DNA from: Garra rufa
Taxonomy: Eukaryota > Chordata > Actinopteri > Cypriniformes > Cyprinidae
DNA: 64,000 nt
Assembly (NCBI RefSeq): GCF_049309525.1
Contig: NC_133366.1
Span: 13,309,779-13,373,778 of the forward strand
Direction of reading: 5' to 3'
The notes beneath the pieces are model-generated. The model saw only the letters and a list, made by a program, of their open reading frames with translations, was not told where the DNA came from and ran no database searches. Position 1 is the first letter of the stretch. The number at the start of each line of letters is the position of its first letter. The position numbers and the translations under genes were made by a program. Below, one piece after another: positions 1 to 13,686 of this stretch.

Positions 1-7
1 TCTCTAG

Positions 8-240
8 GTGGACCGTTCCCCTCAACAGCTCACCGATGCCACCACAAACCCAAACGCTGTTTACCCTTACATCCATGCGGAGGTGTTCCTGTGAGCCCCC
101 TTCTCTTCCACCCCAACGCTAAAGGCTCTCAGATAGTCATGGATCTAGCACAAAGGAGCGTCAAACGCCAGGCCAGCTTCTGCAACGCCATCACTTTCAG
201 CAACCGGCCCACTGCTCTTTACGAGCAGGTTCGCTTAAAG
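8..240 (+). CDS. neurl1: neurl1 exon (N-terminal part, start of NHR1), partial gene
   Basis: This is the first visible coding exon of a NEURL1-type E3 ubiquitin ligase. The acceptor AG is at 6-7 and the donor GT at 241-242. The exon opens inside a glycine codon (last two bases) and ends in phase 0 after Arg-Leu-Lys. Its peptide carries the family's GGPFP start, a His/Cys-rich HRCHHK segment, LLFHPNAKGSQI and the NHR1 opening KRQASFCNAITFSNRP. NEURL1 monoubiquitinates partners such as the Notch ligands Delta/Jagged and, in mammalian neurons, CPEB3; it acts at the plasma membrane and in the cytoplasm. A short upstream exon (about 30 residues with the start Met and probable myristoylation site, by comparison with the human protein) lies outside the window. 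The paralogue (zebrafish-type 1aa or 1ab) cannot be decided here. Confidence 0.93.
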
Positions 241-1147
241 GTAGGAACAAGGAAAGGCGTAGATGAATCTAGGGCATGTTTGAGAACGGTGGGATAATCT
301 ATGGAGGGATGGTGAGTCTGGAATAGTCAAGTGGACGGTACACACAGGCGGATGTGAATACTTCTGAGTGTCTGCTAAAGCAAAGTTGACATTTGTGCAA
401 CAAATATTCGTAAGTCTTGTTGTAACCTAAAAACCGAAGTATGCTTTAGGAAAATAGGTTTTTGCTTTCTTATCCATCTTAGATTGTTACCCAATCGTTC
501 CTGTACTTTAAAAACACCACCGTAAAGACATTATGCAAGTTCTGGCTACCCATGTAAATCCAGTAACAAACCAAAATAAACACTCTTATCCCAGACGATG
601 GCACTGAATCTAGCCTAACCAGTTATTCGGCCAACATACAAAGATGGTTTTGTTTTTTTACTCGCACGGTAAGTTTAAATCCTGATATTCTCAGTAGCGC
701 AGGGCCGCTGTGATATTTGTCATTATGTTCCTGAAATGTTTGTAGTACTTATTCCTGGAGTTCCTGTATATCAAATAAATCAGAGCTTCTTTAGTCCAAA
801 CACACCATGCGACTACATCATACATCCCCTCAATCGTCCCCTACGCTCAACCATTTATGACCAGCACAAAATGTTTGCCCTCGTTTGGCCTTCCACACTG
901 CTACAAATGGAAATAGAAGAGTAAACTTTGGTAGAATTACTCTAAGTTGAAATGAATCACATGTAAAGACATTAAAGGAGTGAATTAGAAACTTGTTTCA
1001 GCTCACAGGAAAGAAAACACACAATGAAATGTAAGTTAATATCTCTCAGAAATAGAAATGAGATTAAATAGAATACAAATAAAGCATTTTGTGTTTGCTT
1101 AACAAAAATAGTTTCCTTCTGCATTAAGTATGTTGCATAATTCCATA
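241..1147 (+). other. neurl1 intron, unique part
   Basis: First part of the intron between the exons at 8-240 and 2082-2403. It is AT-rich and holds only short spurious ORFs; I see no repeat boundary or gene. Confidence 0.6.
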
Positions 1148-1149
1148 TA

Positions 1150-1949
1150 CACTATATTGCCAAAAGTATTCTAATGAACAGGTTTGACTATAGTAATTTC
1201 CATGAGTACAAATCTTAATGTTTAAGCATATAATAATAGTCTAGGGTATTGTGTGTTTCCAATTTTATAGCAACAGTTTGGATAGGACCCTTTTTTAGTT
1301 TAACATGACAATGCATCTGTGTATAAAGCAAGGTTCAAAGAAACTATTAATTCAGTTAGTGTGGAAGAGCTTGACTGATCTGGTAAAACCAAGTCCTAAT
1401 CCCAGGAGAACACCTCTGGTGTGACTTTAAATGCAGACCTTGAGCCAAAAACTTATCACCAAACACCAATGTACATTCACTATATGGACAAAAGTATTGA
1501 GACCACCTTCTTTAGAGCAAAAAAAGGCACTTCCAAAACTGTGGCAACAATAATGGAAACATAATTCATGCATTTCCATCTCTGTTGTTGTTTTGGAAGT
1601 GTCTAAAATGACTGTACCCATGTGTACAAGTCATTGGTAATTGGTGATGAGTTTTTAGCTCAAAGTCCCAGAGGCGTTCAACTGGGATTAGGACTTAGCT
1701 TTATGCAGACCAGTCAAGTTCTTCCACATTGACTGAATCAGTCATTTCCTTTTGAACCTTTCTTTATACACAAATGCACTGTCATCTTAGAATAGAAAAG
1801 GGTTGGGATACAATAGAAAAATTTAAATCATACAATACCCCAGAATATCATTATATGCTTAACATTAAGATTTGTACTCATGGAAAATACTAAAGTAGTC
1901 AAACCTGTTCAGTAGTAGGGGGTGTCCCAATACTTTTGCCAATATAGTG
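1150..1949. mobile_element. Palindromic Tc1/mariner-like MITE with long inverted arms
   Basis: The ends read CACTATATTGCCAAAAGTAT and, on the other strand, CACTATATTGGCAAAAGTAT, and both are flanked by TA (1148-1149 and 1950-1951). Homology between the arms continues for roughly 300 bp each side, for example the matched words around 1360-1410 and 1690-1740. A second internal TIR-like word starts at 1479. There is no transposase; it is a non-autonomous, foldback-type copy inside a neurl1 intron. Confidence 0.85.
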
Positions 1950-2081
1950 TATATTGTATTAGAAAACAAATCAAAACCATTCTAGGGGTACAAAAGCTTG
2001 TCACAAAAAATGTGTATGCTATGCAGTGACCCATAAAGAACACTTATGTTGTGATGACAACAGATTTTATTCTGTTCTTAG

Positions 2082-2403
2082 ATAACTAAAAAGCAGTGCT
2101 GCTGGAGTGGCGCTCTCCGCCTGGGCTTTACTTCTAAGGACCCGTCTCGAATCAATCCCGACAGCCTGCCCAAATACGCCTGCCCTGACCTGGTATCCCA
2201 GAGCGGCTTCTGGGCCAAGGCCCTGCCAGAGGAGTTTGCAAACGAAGGGAACCTTATTTCCTTCTGGGTAGATAAGAAGGGGAGAGTATTTTACCGCATC
2301 AACGATTCCAGCCCCATGCTGTTCTTCAGCGGCGTTCGGACTACAGAGCCACTGTGGGCCCTTATTGATGTCTACGGTCTGACCAGAGGAGTGCAACTGC
2401 TGG
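2082..2403 (+). CDS. neurl1: neurl1 exon (rest of NHR1)
   Basis: This exon encodes 107 residues plus one base of a split codon. The acceptor AG is at 2080-2081 and the donor GT at 2404-2405. It starts in phase 0, exactly matching the end of the previous exon, and reads ITKKQCCWSGALRLGF, then the second half of the first neuralized homology repeat (KYACPDLVSQSGFWAKALPE, FWVDKKGRVFYRINDS, LFFSGVRTTEPLWALIDVYG). NHR domains are beta-sandwich modules that bind Notch ligands and other substrates. The single trailing G joins the AA at the start of the next exon to make Glu. A minus-strand open frame across the same bases is a shadow of this exon. Confidence 0.96.
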
Positions 2404-5382
2404 GTGAGAAAAATAACTGACTGCATACAGTAGCTTAAGCCAGTTCATGCCATTTCTGAATGTTCTGCTCTAACAGACTGTAAAATGAAATACTGAAGTA
2501 GTGTTTTTTAATGCTAGCTTGATTTTTTAATTGGAAACACTATGCAATTACACAACTGGTATGATTAAAAATAAAAAAAAAACTGTATACTGGTACAAGT
2601 GCCTAGGCAACGTACACAGTGTTGTTAACTGAGAGGAGATGACTTTTAATTGCATACACTTCTGACTAATGGTTGGAAAACCTTTAGAACTATTAATAAC
2701 GCACAACTAATTCTTTACCTGGGCAAATAACCAACTATAAACGGCCATTAACAGAAGCCAGAGACGCTGAAGATGAACACAAATAGGAGAAAATACTGTA
2801 GCAGGCAGAGCAAGCTCACTGTTCGCAATTCGCCAAATATAGGAAGAAAATTCTAAATACTGAACTGGGGGTGAGGGCTTATAGACCAATTCAGTATTTG
2901 CAAACAGTGATGGCATTTTTTTTGTGGGCAAAGCTTATCTGGTGGCAGAAAATTACCATTTTCAAGTAGCAGTCTATGGAAGCCATGGAATAAAAGAATG
3001 CATTTGAGTTTATATTTCAAAATTCTGACTTTATTCTTGCATTTTTGAGATTATATCTTACTTTTTGGCTAAGAATTGTGAGTTTAAATCACACACTTGT
3101 GTTTTTTTCCCCTCAGAATTGACAAACTTGCTATTGTTGAGTTAAATTGAGTTATAAAGTCCGAATTACGAGATATAAACCTGCATCTGCGGAGAAAAAA
3201 AAGTCAGAATTGTAAAATAAAATAGGTAAATGTGTAAATATGTAAGATGTTATAGGTTTAAATAGTGTTTTATGCTATAACTGTAGGGCTAATACAATAT
3301 GTCCCCTATGAGCTACATATATGAATATTGTGTAGACAAATGGTTTAAATCAAATTTTTGCTTTAAAAGTAAAGTATTCATAGCAGGTTTCATCCAAATT
3401 CTGTCCGTTTAAACAACTGTGTTTAGCTTCAAATGGTGTTTTCGACAACAATATTCTATAAAAATTCCAATTCTGACATCCAAAGGCACAACAATAATTT
3501 TTTTCTCTTATTCTATGGATTTTTCCTATTTCCGTCCACTTGTTACCAGTGTTTTCATTTTACCTCTATATAATGCATATTAATGTAGTTTTTTTAAAAG
3601 CAGCACTGCTTTGTTTATAGTGGCAACTATAAAAAAACGCTGTATTGCTGTTGTTCCATAAGCGCCACCTGCTGTCATAGAGTGAATTTGCGCTCTCATT
3701 CAGCCAGCTGTGTGTTTGTGTTTCGTTCAGATGTTTTATGTGGCATAATATCACAAAGCTATGGTCAGACCGTTCTGTTTTTGCTTTAAATTTTGAAATT
3801 ATACAATCTAATTTACAGCATGTTTGGATCATGATTTAAATGCAGTGGTTCTGCAACAGTTTTAATGCATTCTGATGAACATAAAAGCACAGTCAGGGAC
3901 AAAATGTTTGAGTTTTTCTAGAACATTTTTCGAAGAATGGTGAATATTAGACATCAAACTTAGTGTGCATTATTTTAGATGCAAAAAGATCTATGAATAT
4001 TTTGCACATATTTTTTTCATGACTTTACATGAACATTTAAGGTTCTTTTGTCTATGAAAACCTGTTAATCAAGCAATCACACATTTGCCATGCAAGTGTG
4101 AGACTGTTGCTTGTCTCCTCCCTATGCAAAGCATTGTGCCTGCATAGAGTTACCAGTTAACTCTTAGATAGGAAATCAGTTTTAGCTAACATTTATACAT
4201 TTAAAAGCTTTTTCAATTCTGCTAAACACAAGATATACATTTTAAGGTAGCAAACTGGCTTCTCCTAAACTCCAAGATGGAAAAAAAAAGAACTAGAGAA
4301 CTGGTTTCTGTGTTTTGAATGAATCACTCAGACCAGTTTCGTGAACTAGCCTAAATCAATTTGTTCACGTAATTACATATCTGAACTAGGGTGCATTTCC
4401 TCCAATTACATAATGCGCTAATGCTTCTAAAGGTGTCTTGAAAACTTGTTCGAAATAATTTTTTACTGTTTATGTAAGTGCATGATAGAATAGCTCTTGC
4501 GCTAAACACACAGTAAATCAGAGAGCTTAAACTTGGAGGCAGTGCTCTGGATGTATTGCTGTATATAATCACAGTCAACATTGTCTTGAGCAGAACATAC
4601 CATACGCCACGCTTTGATGTACCGCTCTGTGTACGAGTGTTTGCGCATGGAAGGGGGGTTTGGCAGTAAGAGGTGAGACATTCACATCTCACACGCATAC
4701 ATGCAGCAGGCTTTAATGCTGTCATCCCCCAGGGTTAATTATAGAACCAGGTCACATACACCAGAGATAGCTCCATTTATCCTAATTGAGCACTGTGGCA
4801 ATTGACGGCAGCCTCTCTGTCTGCTATCTGTCCACTGTGTGGGATGTGTTTCGTTACGTGTGCGAGTAACTTTATCTCTACCTTTGCCTCACGAAGGACG
4901 GCGTTGACATGCACTGCTGAACCTATGTTCTTCGACTGTCTACTGCCACTGTAAAACCAAAGAATGTGTGTGTGCGCAAGGCCTATTGTAGCAGTATTCA
5001 CAATGATGTTACGTAGCACAAAGGTGTGAGTTTCGGTGCACTATAAACACTATAAACATAAACTATAAACTAATTATGAAAAGCAAACTAGTCATCCACT
5101 CTTTTCACCTCCCAGCAGTACGTCACATTTTCTCTTCCCAGAAGGGTTTGTAAGTGTGTGCAGTGCCTGCAGAGCGAGATCAAAAGAGCTCTTCCTGTAT
5201 TTCCTTCAAACGTTGCTCCTGGAGTGCTGATGCCAGAACCGAAACAATCACACTTGAGTCTCAGTTTCCTGTGGGCTGACATGAAATGCCTTTATTTACA
5301 GGATGCGGGACGGAAGAGCTTGTTAGTGACAGTACGCAAAGCCTGAGGTATCAAATACTGACCCTATTAAGTATTTACTTTA
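2404..5382 (+). other. neurl1 large intron, proximal part
   Basis: Start of the 21-kb intron. A decayed copy of the CAATTCTGAC/GAGTTTATAT repeat family (intact copy at 35747-36478) is recognisable at about 2989-3225. The remainder is AT-rich single-copy-looking sequence with no gene that I can support. Confidence 0.55.
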
Positions 5383-5386
5383 TTAA

Positions 5387-5823
5387 AGGGATAGTTCACT
5401 CAGACGTTAAAATTCTGTCATTAATTATTCACCCTAATGCCGTTGCAAACTTAAGACCTAAAAAATATTTTTTTTTTTATGAAATCCAAGAGCTTTCTGA
5501 CCCTGTATAGACAGCAACGGTCCTTTCACATTCAAGGCCTAGAAAGGCAGTAAGGACATCGATAAAATAGCCCATGTGACAGTGGTTCAACCTTAATTTT
5601 ATGAAGCTACGAGAATACTTTACAAAAGTAACGACTTTATTCAACTATTTATTTTCTTCCGTGTCAGTCAACATGTCACATGGACTATTTTATCTCTCTC
5701 GAATTTCATTAAAAATGTCTTAATTTGTGTTCCGAAGATGAACGAAGGTCTTACGGGTTTGGAACAACATGATGAGGGTGAGTAATTAATAACAGAATTT
5801 TTATTTTTGGGTGAACTATCCCT
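5387..5823. mobile_element. TTAA-flanked MITE (AGGGATAGTTCAC family)
   Basis: The terminal inverted repeats are AGGGATAGTTCACTCAGA and its counterpart GGGTGAACTATCCCT on the right. TTAA lies immediately outside both ends (5383-5386 and 5824-5827). TTAA target duplications are used by piggyBac and Kolobok transposons, so this is probably a non-autonomous member of one of them. Partial relatives occur at about 10245-10360, 16163-16250, 49376-49470 and 53365-53460. Confidence 0.82.
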
Positions 5824-5827
5824 TTAA

Positions 5828-6433
5828 TAAATGAACAAATAACAATAAGTTAACAAATAACAAAAAAAAAAGCACTAACATTGGGTACACGTGTGATGCT
5901 CTCGAGGGTGAACTTGACCATCAGCCTCCATGTCCCAGTTAAAAAGCTTCAAAAGTGACTCCCAGCGGTTTCAAGAGGGGGTAGGCCTACACATTCAAAT
6001 GCAACCTCGAAATCTGGGCCTAGAACGCCCACTTTTCTCAATGGACGAAACTCCCAACGAATAAAAGTCCTGACCTACATTTTTCTTGTTGAATATGGTT
6101 TCTCAGTCAGAAATGTCGTATTAGAGACGAAAAACTGGTTGTGAATGTAGTTTCATGTTAATCGCAAAGAAACGTTTTCCTGTTTTTCTCAATTCACATG
6201 CTAGATAAATACAGCTTTGATTATGGATGGAAAAACTGGTCCAAATTGGTAGAACCATTTGTAAACCATTTACACAATGAGGTTTTAAGATGAATTTGAA
6301 CGCTCTATGGCCCATTTGTACAGATGCCATAAATTCTTCTTTGTAATTTCAGCCGTTCTTATCTTGTGAAACTGTGTTTTGAGTGCCTCAGGCTTAAATA
6401 CATGATGACATTTTCTCATGCACCTGTGAGTTT

Positions 6434-6483
<50 letters not shown>

Positions 6484-9400
6484 TACAGATGATTACACTG
6501 TACACAATAACAAACGCACACACCCACACTAACGACACAGTTTTCACTAATGATTGAGATCATTTCAGGTACCTGCATAACATGTCTATTATGCTGGCAT
6601 GTATGAGAATGCATTGTTAAAACGTACACTGGCCTAAATTTGCAGCTATGGTTGCCAGACATGCATTTCAGGATAATCTTCAAGTTGACATTTAATTAAT
6701 GCACCATAACTCATAAACAACCAAGAGCTTGTGATTGATAGCACTATAAATAATTTATGATTTAGTCTTGAGAAATAGTTCAAACACAATTAAAACACAG
6801 ACTGTAAAATGGTTTTGTAATGATTTTACACATTAAGTTATTAAAACAAAGCTCAAGTACATTTTTACAAGGAAATATTATTTTAGTCTTCAAATTTTCA
6901 CAATTAATTCAATGTGTTACTTGCCATTTCTTTGTAATTACTTTTGAAATTTACAAGCAACTTTTAAGAAGAAATTGTTTCTACATTTTTTGTTTGTTGT
7001 TAAAGGTTCAAGTGTGTATTTTCGGGTATTTTGGATTTTTTTGAAAAACCTATTTTTGCGAACTAGAAGTTTTTCGCCTAATCAGAACCAAACCAGTCCA
7101 GAAAAAATTCTCTGGAGAGCGAATATCAATAATTAGCGCAAAGGGACACCAAAAACATTCGAAAGGGGTGGGGCCACTTTTGGTAAAAATGCCTATAACT
7201 CCTGAATGGAATGAGATATCTTTGCCAAACTTAGAATACATACATAAGAACTCAATCTGAGATCAAAAGAAAAAATTTTAACAAAAAATTGTGGAGCTTG
7301 GCCACATGGTGGCGCTATAAGAGGGGGAAAACATAAAAATGGTAGCTATGGCTATAACTATGCAACCATTTGTGCTATCAACATGAAAATTGCTGTGCAC
7401 GGTCTTGGTCCAAAGTGCCACAGGCGTCTGTAAGGACATTTGCATATCTCAACAAAAACATGGCCGTCATTGGCGATAATTTTGAGCACCTATTAGACAG
7501 GGTTAATGGAGGCAGATTGGAACGAAACTCAGTGGGCATGTTGGACCCATGGCAAGAACGATATCACATTTTTAAATTTATAAATGATTGTAGCACGCAA
7601 ACATACACTCAATCTTCAAATCATTTGATATATCTCTATATATATCTATATATATCAACTTTGCCTCAAGGACCATTGCTGTCAATCAAATCGTTTGGTA
7701 AATGATTGCAAAGATGTCAAAAGATGCCTTTTGTAAACTAGTCCTAGGTTTTTCACTCAATCTGGAAAAAAACACTATAGTGCAATTCTCTGGACTCTCT
7801 AGGTCAATAATGTTGAAATGTTAAAATTTACCCTTTGGGAAGCTATAGCGGGGTAGTTTAGAAAAGGGGCCCGTCCAAATTTACCCAAAATTCTATAAAG
7901 CCTAAAGAAAAAACTAAAAACTTCACAAAACCTGGTTAGCACATGCGACAGGTGATTCTAAACAAGCATGCAAAGTTTTAAGAAGATCGGACCACAGCTG
8001 CCACTATAACAGTCATAACTGTTTTAAAAAATATATATTTCTATGGTAAATTACCTGGATTTTCCAAAAATCATTAATTAAGGTGGTTACAAGCTTGAAA
8101 AATAATGTCTTTTTTCATATGTGTTTAAATGCCTTAAAGCGAACCTTGGTAATCGCTGCTTGCAGCTATATTTAATAGTATAATAGTGTGCATTTGGGGG
8201 CGTGGCTATTTGTGAAACCAACCAAGGGAAACCAATCAGGTTCAGGGAAACCTGTTTAAAAACATTTACTTTTTCAGTTCCATTTTCTGACACTAGTGGT
8301 GCAGAGAGACCTTTAAGAGAAAGTTTTGCGGTCATTTTAAAATAAACAGTGACACTGATATACAGTCTCCTTGCTTCTGAATGGTGTTAAAATTCTCTCC
8401 ATTACTAATAAAACTCTGACAGGGAAAAATATAGCCATGAGCAGTAAATCAGCCTCCTGCACGTAAATACTCATTCCTTCCTTAGAGGCAACCACTCACA
8501 CGCTGTGATCTCCTGTCGAACTTCCCTTTCTCCTGTAATATCCGCTCCTCTTTATCACCCCTGCAGCTAGGAGGTGATACCACGACTGTCCCGCGGGCTT
8601 CTTTCTTGTATGCGATTAGAGTTTGCCTGGACCTTGAACCTTGCAAGTGTGGTGTAGTTTTCAGGGTTCTAGAATATATTGGTGAAATTAAATCGTCCCT
8701 TGAGGCATTTGAAAATGCAGTGAGGCTGGAATGTTGTTTAATAAATAACCCAGCCATCAGCCTCTTCTGAAAGGCCGACCAGGCTAAATGCGGCAGAAGC
8801 TGGTGGACCAACATATTTGGAAGCACCAGTTTACAAAAGAATATTGTAGAGTGGGACAATTTTCCTTCTTGTGGGCCAGAATTTGCACCATTTTAATTCA
8901 TGGGTTTGAGATTTAGCTGGCAAAAACAGTTGCCGACACCGTTTACTTTTATCCATTTGGCTCATCATGTTTATTTTGCAAGATGATCACCACTGAATGT
9001 GGTATTTAACTTTCAGTACGTCCAAAATGTGGATTTATTGTACTGTACTGCATGAACTCGAAATCCTGATGGTGGGCTAGCTAGCACGAAGTATTGTTTG
9101 GCTTAGCAGAACATTGAATAGACGTTACTGACAAGACTAAACTCGGAAGAGCCCATGGTAATGAAGATTTTACAGGCTACATAGTTCAAATGTCAGCCAT
9201 GTTTATCTCATAACTCAAACAGATAGACTTAATGGCTCATGTTTGGGGTGTTACAGTACATTTCATGCTTCTATTGTTTAACTTAAAGGCTTTATGCTTC
9301 CAGTGTCCAAGCAATCTAGTCAAAGAAAGCACTTTCTATACTGTATGCACATCCAGAGCAGCTCCTAATGGGATTTCAAATGGCTTGTCAAACATCTGGA

Positions 9401-9674
9401 CTTTGTAGCAAGAGCATAGTGTCTGGTTTCTATAGCATTAGAAAGGCTAAATTGGACCCTTGTGCTGCTAAATGCAATTTGCCTTAACTAGAGTTTTAAT
9501 TAAATTCTAGGAAATGTATCTATATTGTTAAATAAATAATAAAACCTAAAATATAATGAATTTCAAGAGACATGAAATTTCTCATTTTACTTTATCAGAA
9601 GACACACTCCTCTAGGAACTCTGGGAAATTAGAAGCAAAATTTGTGAGAACAAGCTTTAAGTTTACAAATACAG
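5828..9674 (+). other. neurl1 large intron with microsatellite and old repeat
   Basis: This stretch holds the AC microsatellite at 6437-6480. From about 7000 to 8200 there is a block with phrases such as tggtggcgctat and cgcttgcagctatattt that looks like an old interspersed repeat, but I cannot define its ends. The stretch at 8460-8880 is less AT-rich and unique-looking; its minus-strand 125-codon ORF has no recognisable domain. No gene is supported. Confidence 0.45.
6437..6480. repeat. (AC)22 microsatellite
   Basis: Uninterrupted AC dinucleotides over 44 bases. The His-Thr repeat and Val-Cys repeat ORFs over it are artefacts. Confidence 0.98.
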
Positions 9675-9676
9675 TA

Positions 9677-10215
9677 CAGTTAAAGTCAAAACTTTACATA
9701 CACCATGCAGAATTCTCAAAATGTTAAGTACTTTACCAAAATAAGAGGGATCATACAAAATGCATGTTATTTTTTTTAGTACTGACCTGAATAAGATATT
9801 TCACATGAAAGATATTACATATAGTCCAAAAGAAAATAATAGTTGAATTTATAAAAATGACCCAGTTCAAAAGTTTACACATACTTGTTTCTTAATACTT
9901 TGTTGTTACCTGAATGATCCACGGCTGTGTATTTTTTTTACTGATAGTTGTTCATGAGTTTCTTGTTTGTCCTGAACAGTTAAACTGCCTGCTGTTCTTC
10001 AGAAAAATCCTTCAGGTCTGACAGATTCTGTGTTTTTTTTTTTTTAGCATTTTTGTGTTTTTGAACCCTTTCCAACAATGACTGTATGATTTTGAGATCC
10101 ATCTTTTCACACAGAGGACAACTGAGGACAACCATTACAGAGGGTTCAAACACTCACTGATGCTCCAGAAGGAAAAATCATGCATTAAGAGCCAGGGGTG
10201 TAAACTTTTGACTTT
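9677..10215. mobile_element. Truncated Tc1-like MITE (CAGTTGAAGTCAAAAG family)
   Basis: It starts after TA (9675-9676) with a diverged CAGTTAAAGTCAAAACTTTA and follows the body seen in the complete copy at 30294-31027 (the words GATCATACAAAATGCATG, ACTGACCTGAATAAGATATT, and others). The right half is missing or degraded. Confidence 0.75.
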
Positions 10216-12660
10216 TTTCAGAGTCAAAAGGCTCTTGGATTTCTTCAGAAATAAATAATTTGTGTTCCGAAGATGAACGAAGGTCTTACAGGTTTGGAAT
10301 GACATGAGGGTGAGTTATTAATGACAGAATTAATGCTTAGGATAAACAATCCCTTTCAATCAAAAAACAAATGATTCTTATTATTTACTTGATTGACATG
10401 CAAGTTTGACTTGGCAACAGTGGGCCATTCCAGGCTAAAAACCCTAATTGAAAGTCCCCCGCTGAAAGCGTAATCCTCCAAAAAGTAATATCTTAAATAT
10501 GGACTATTTAACCAATTCAGCCAGAAAGAATTAGTGAATTTGTGAGACTGATGGGTTGTTTCAGTGCTAGCTCACATAATGGGTATTAACAGTAGTAATT
10601 GCATTTGTTTGACTGGCCAACTGCTTTGGGGTGGAACAAATTAAAGAAATTAGAACAACAGATGTTGTACCATTTGGCTATTTGACAGTATTTTATGTTT
10701 TGAGTAGAAGGAGAAAAAAATAGTAAAGAAATGCTTGTCAAAAGGTCAGATTGTGTTTTTTAAGAGTTCGAACCAACACAGGAAGTTGTGGGAAGAGGGC
10801 TCAAGGTGGCGGGAAAGTGTAGCATGACCCATCCCAAAACAGAACACCTTCCTTTTCCTGCTGTTAAGTGTCCTTGTATCCCTTCTCCAAACTTAGAACT
10901 CCCCTTTTCCTTCATTTTGCTCATGCCAAGGCCTCTGGACATCCAAACATGGACAGTACTGCTGAGATAAGGTGTGGCTGTCTTATATATAGGCTGAGCT
11001 CTTCAGGGCCTCTTTGAAGGAGTTATGGGCAAACATCAGTTTATAGACTACTAGATAAACATCCACATATTTAGGACTACGCAGACCTTCTCATGTTTCC
11101 TGGGTCGGAGTCCTGGTGCAAAATTTTCGGTATGTCTCCAATCTGCTGGGTTAAATTAAATGGGTGGTACAAATGAAAAAAAGCCTCGGATTGTAGATGT
11201 CAAGAGGAAAACAAGTAACTGAACGAAACGACATGGAAGATAATAACATAATGGGTTAACAATCCACAGCCTAGCCAGTGCGATTTCCAAGATCCAGAAA
11301 ACGGATCAAAGATTATTAAGACACCAATGAATCATTCGCAATAAGACCAAGATATTAAAAGTAAAATAGCTCAATTTGGATTCTGTGTTGACTGCAGCCA
11401 TGATGTAAGGCAAGAAAACCACGGTTGGCCTGACTAAATTTTGGATATAAGCCACACGGAGGGTCTTTTGTGGCTTTCTGAGCGAACTTGGCTGTGTATG
11501 TGTGTATTTCAGAGAGAGAAAGTGAGAAATGACCTCAGGGAAGGAGGTTTGTGACCCAGAGATCATTTGTCAATGGGTCCACGTGTTGCCTGTGTGGCCA
11601 TTATTCCAAACAAAGAGACCCAACAGCCAAGCATGGCATAGAGCCAACAGGCTATTCCGAAACCTCTTCTGTCTCCCCCTACTGTTTCCCCCAAACACAC
11701 ACACACTTACATGTACCATATGCATCAGCATCACTCTGCCTGCCCTGCGGGCCCCACACTCTCTTCCCAGTTTTTTGTCCACATTGAACGTCTAACAAAC
11801 GGATACAATCTTGAGCTTAGTCAGACAGAACAAAAATGTTCCTTTCATTAAAATGGGAAAATGATATAAAAAGAGACATAGTTACTTATATAGTAATAGA
11901 TAAAACAACAAAAAAGGAGAATGAAAAATTGACATGAGCAACCTTACACGGTGCCTCAAAGTACAATGAAAGCACAGAACGTGCACTTCCATTTTTGGTC
12001 ATTTCATTCCCATCCAGGCCCTTTCTGACTGAACCAAGAGCCGCTTTTGTTTATCAGAAACCTCATCTGCTTATTTTCCACTGCCTTTTGTGTTTAGCCC
12101 AACAGGTGCTGGAGCCTGGTGCTAAATTTAAAAAAAAAGCACCTTGGACAATCAAAATGGGTGTTTGCTTTTGGTCAGCGCAGCTGCGTCCCATCACTAA
12201 AGTGAGGCATTAATGCACAAGCCTGGCTTCATGTCTTCTTTTTTTACAGAGATTTATATTTTCAAAGAGATTACAATCCGGTCTCAGCCAGTCATATTGC
12301 AGAATAACCGGGCCTTGTGTGAAAGCTGCCAATGAGACAAAGGAAATGTGGGGATTGGCAGCTAAGCAGGTGCAGGGTAATTAGAGGGGTAGCAGCTGCC
12401 ACCGGTCACAGACATCTTGGCACGAACGCTCTCTTGTCTTTGCCCCTCCCTGGGATTTTCCATCTCCTTTCCTTTAAGCTTTCCACTCCAAGCGTGCAGT
12501 TGATGTCTGTGCTCCCTCAGAGCGGCCCGGCGAGTCCATTGAGTAATTAGCACTCGCTTGTTTCGCCAAAATTGAGAATATCAAATGCAAACTGTAAGCA
12601 AACCTTCAGGCATTCTAATGCCTTTTTTTGAAGAGTCTGTTGACGAATGGTCAAAGCAGA
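10216..12660 (+). other. neurl1 large intron, mostly unique sequence
   Basis: It opens with a right-half fragment of the AGGGATAGTTCAC family at about 10245-10360. The block 12230-12560 is GC-richer than its surroundings, repeat-free and contains TAATTAG; it could be a conserved non-coding element, but conservation cannot be judged from one sequence. The overlapping ORFs at 11529-11795 lack any family signature. Confidence 0.4.
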
Positions 12661-12661
12661 C

Positions 12662-12909
12662 AGATTTAAGCCAGCTTTATCAGACGTCCTGTCATGACGG
12701 ACAAAGACAATTTGTGTCTCAGCTATATCAAAACCGCATTGACAACTAGGCTCAAGAACTCGGCATCCTATAGAGCGTGTTATGTGCTTCTGCGCACTGC
12801 CGTTATTTGATGCTAATTGTCCATTCACAACATCTAAATGAAGACATTTTTGTTATTTGAACTAATAACATGAATCGAATAACTTTAAAGGCACAATATG
12901 TAAGTTTTG
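12662..12909. repeat. Duplicated intronic segment, copy A
   Basis: About 248 bp beginning AGATTTAAGCCAGCTTTATC and ending GGCACAATATGTAAGTTTT. It is repeated with about 95% identity as copy B (13343-13379 continued at 15029-15238). Copy B is split by a hAT element. Confidence 0.88.
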
Positions 12910-13686
12910 AAAATGGTGGACAGCGTACAACTTGCTGAGGGCGGCAATATGCTAATATGAGACTGTCCGTTAGCGGTCAAGGGCGGTGCCTAAGCAATAC
13001 GATGTCATAATGCTCAGAATATGAAAACTGTTTGATAACTGAGACTGTTTAGTTTTTTACCTGTTAAAAAAGGGAGTGAATGGATTTTTATCATTGAAGG
13101 GTGACACATTTATATGCAAACACCATGTAAAAGTGAATTTTGCATCCGATGTCCCCTTTAACAATGGATAAGCTGGAATAAATGGCATTTTAAGAAGCGT
13201 TTTGTCAGTCATTAACACCAATTCCTTTTTGTGGCATGCTTCAGTAAGAAATACCATGCATTAAGAGCCTTGGGTCAAAACTTTAAATTTAAAGACAGGG
13301 TAAATTTAACTTATTTGGTCTCCTGGGGAACATGTAAGTGAAAGATTTAAGCCAGCTTTATCAGATGTCCTGTCTTGACCAGTGTTGGGCACGTACCTTT
13401 AAAAAAGTAATTAGTTATAGTTACTAGTTACTTCTCACAAATAGTAACTGAGTTAGTAACTGAGTTACATCATTATAAAAGTAACTAATTACCAGGCAAA
13501 GTAACTATTGCGTTACTTAATTTTTTTTAAATTTAATATAACTGTAAAATAAATATAAAACATTGTACACTAATCTACACTATTTTAATGTTGTTGTGGG
13601 ACAACCTGAGAGACAACTATCAAATTCAACATATTATTATAAATATTATCATTACTATAGTGGAACAATAAAGCACAGTAGATGGA

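Noticed and set aside
2067..2426. 119-codon minus-strand ORF
   Set aside because: Antisense shadow of the neurl1 exon 2082-2403.
6366..6683. ORFs with His-Thr and Val-Cys runs
   Set aside because: They are translations of the AC microsatellite at 6437-6480 on both strands, not proteins. The same holds for 13995-14928.
8482..8859. 125-codon minus-strand ORF in a neurl1 intron
   Set aside because: No recognisable domain, no splice-linked neighbours; treated as chance.
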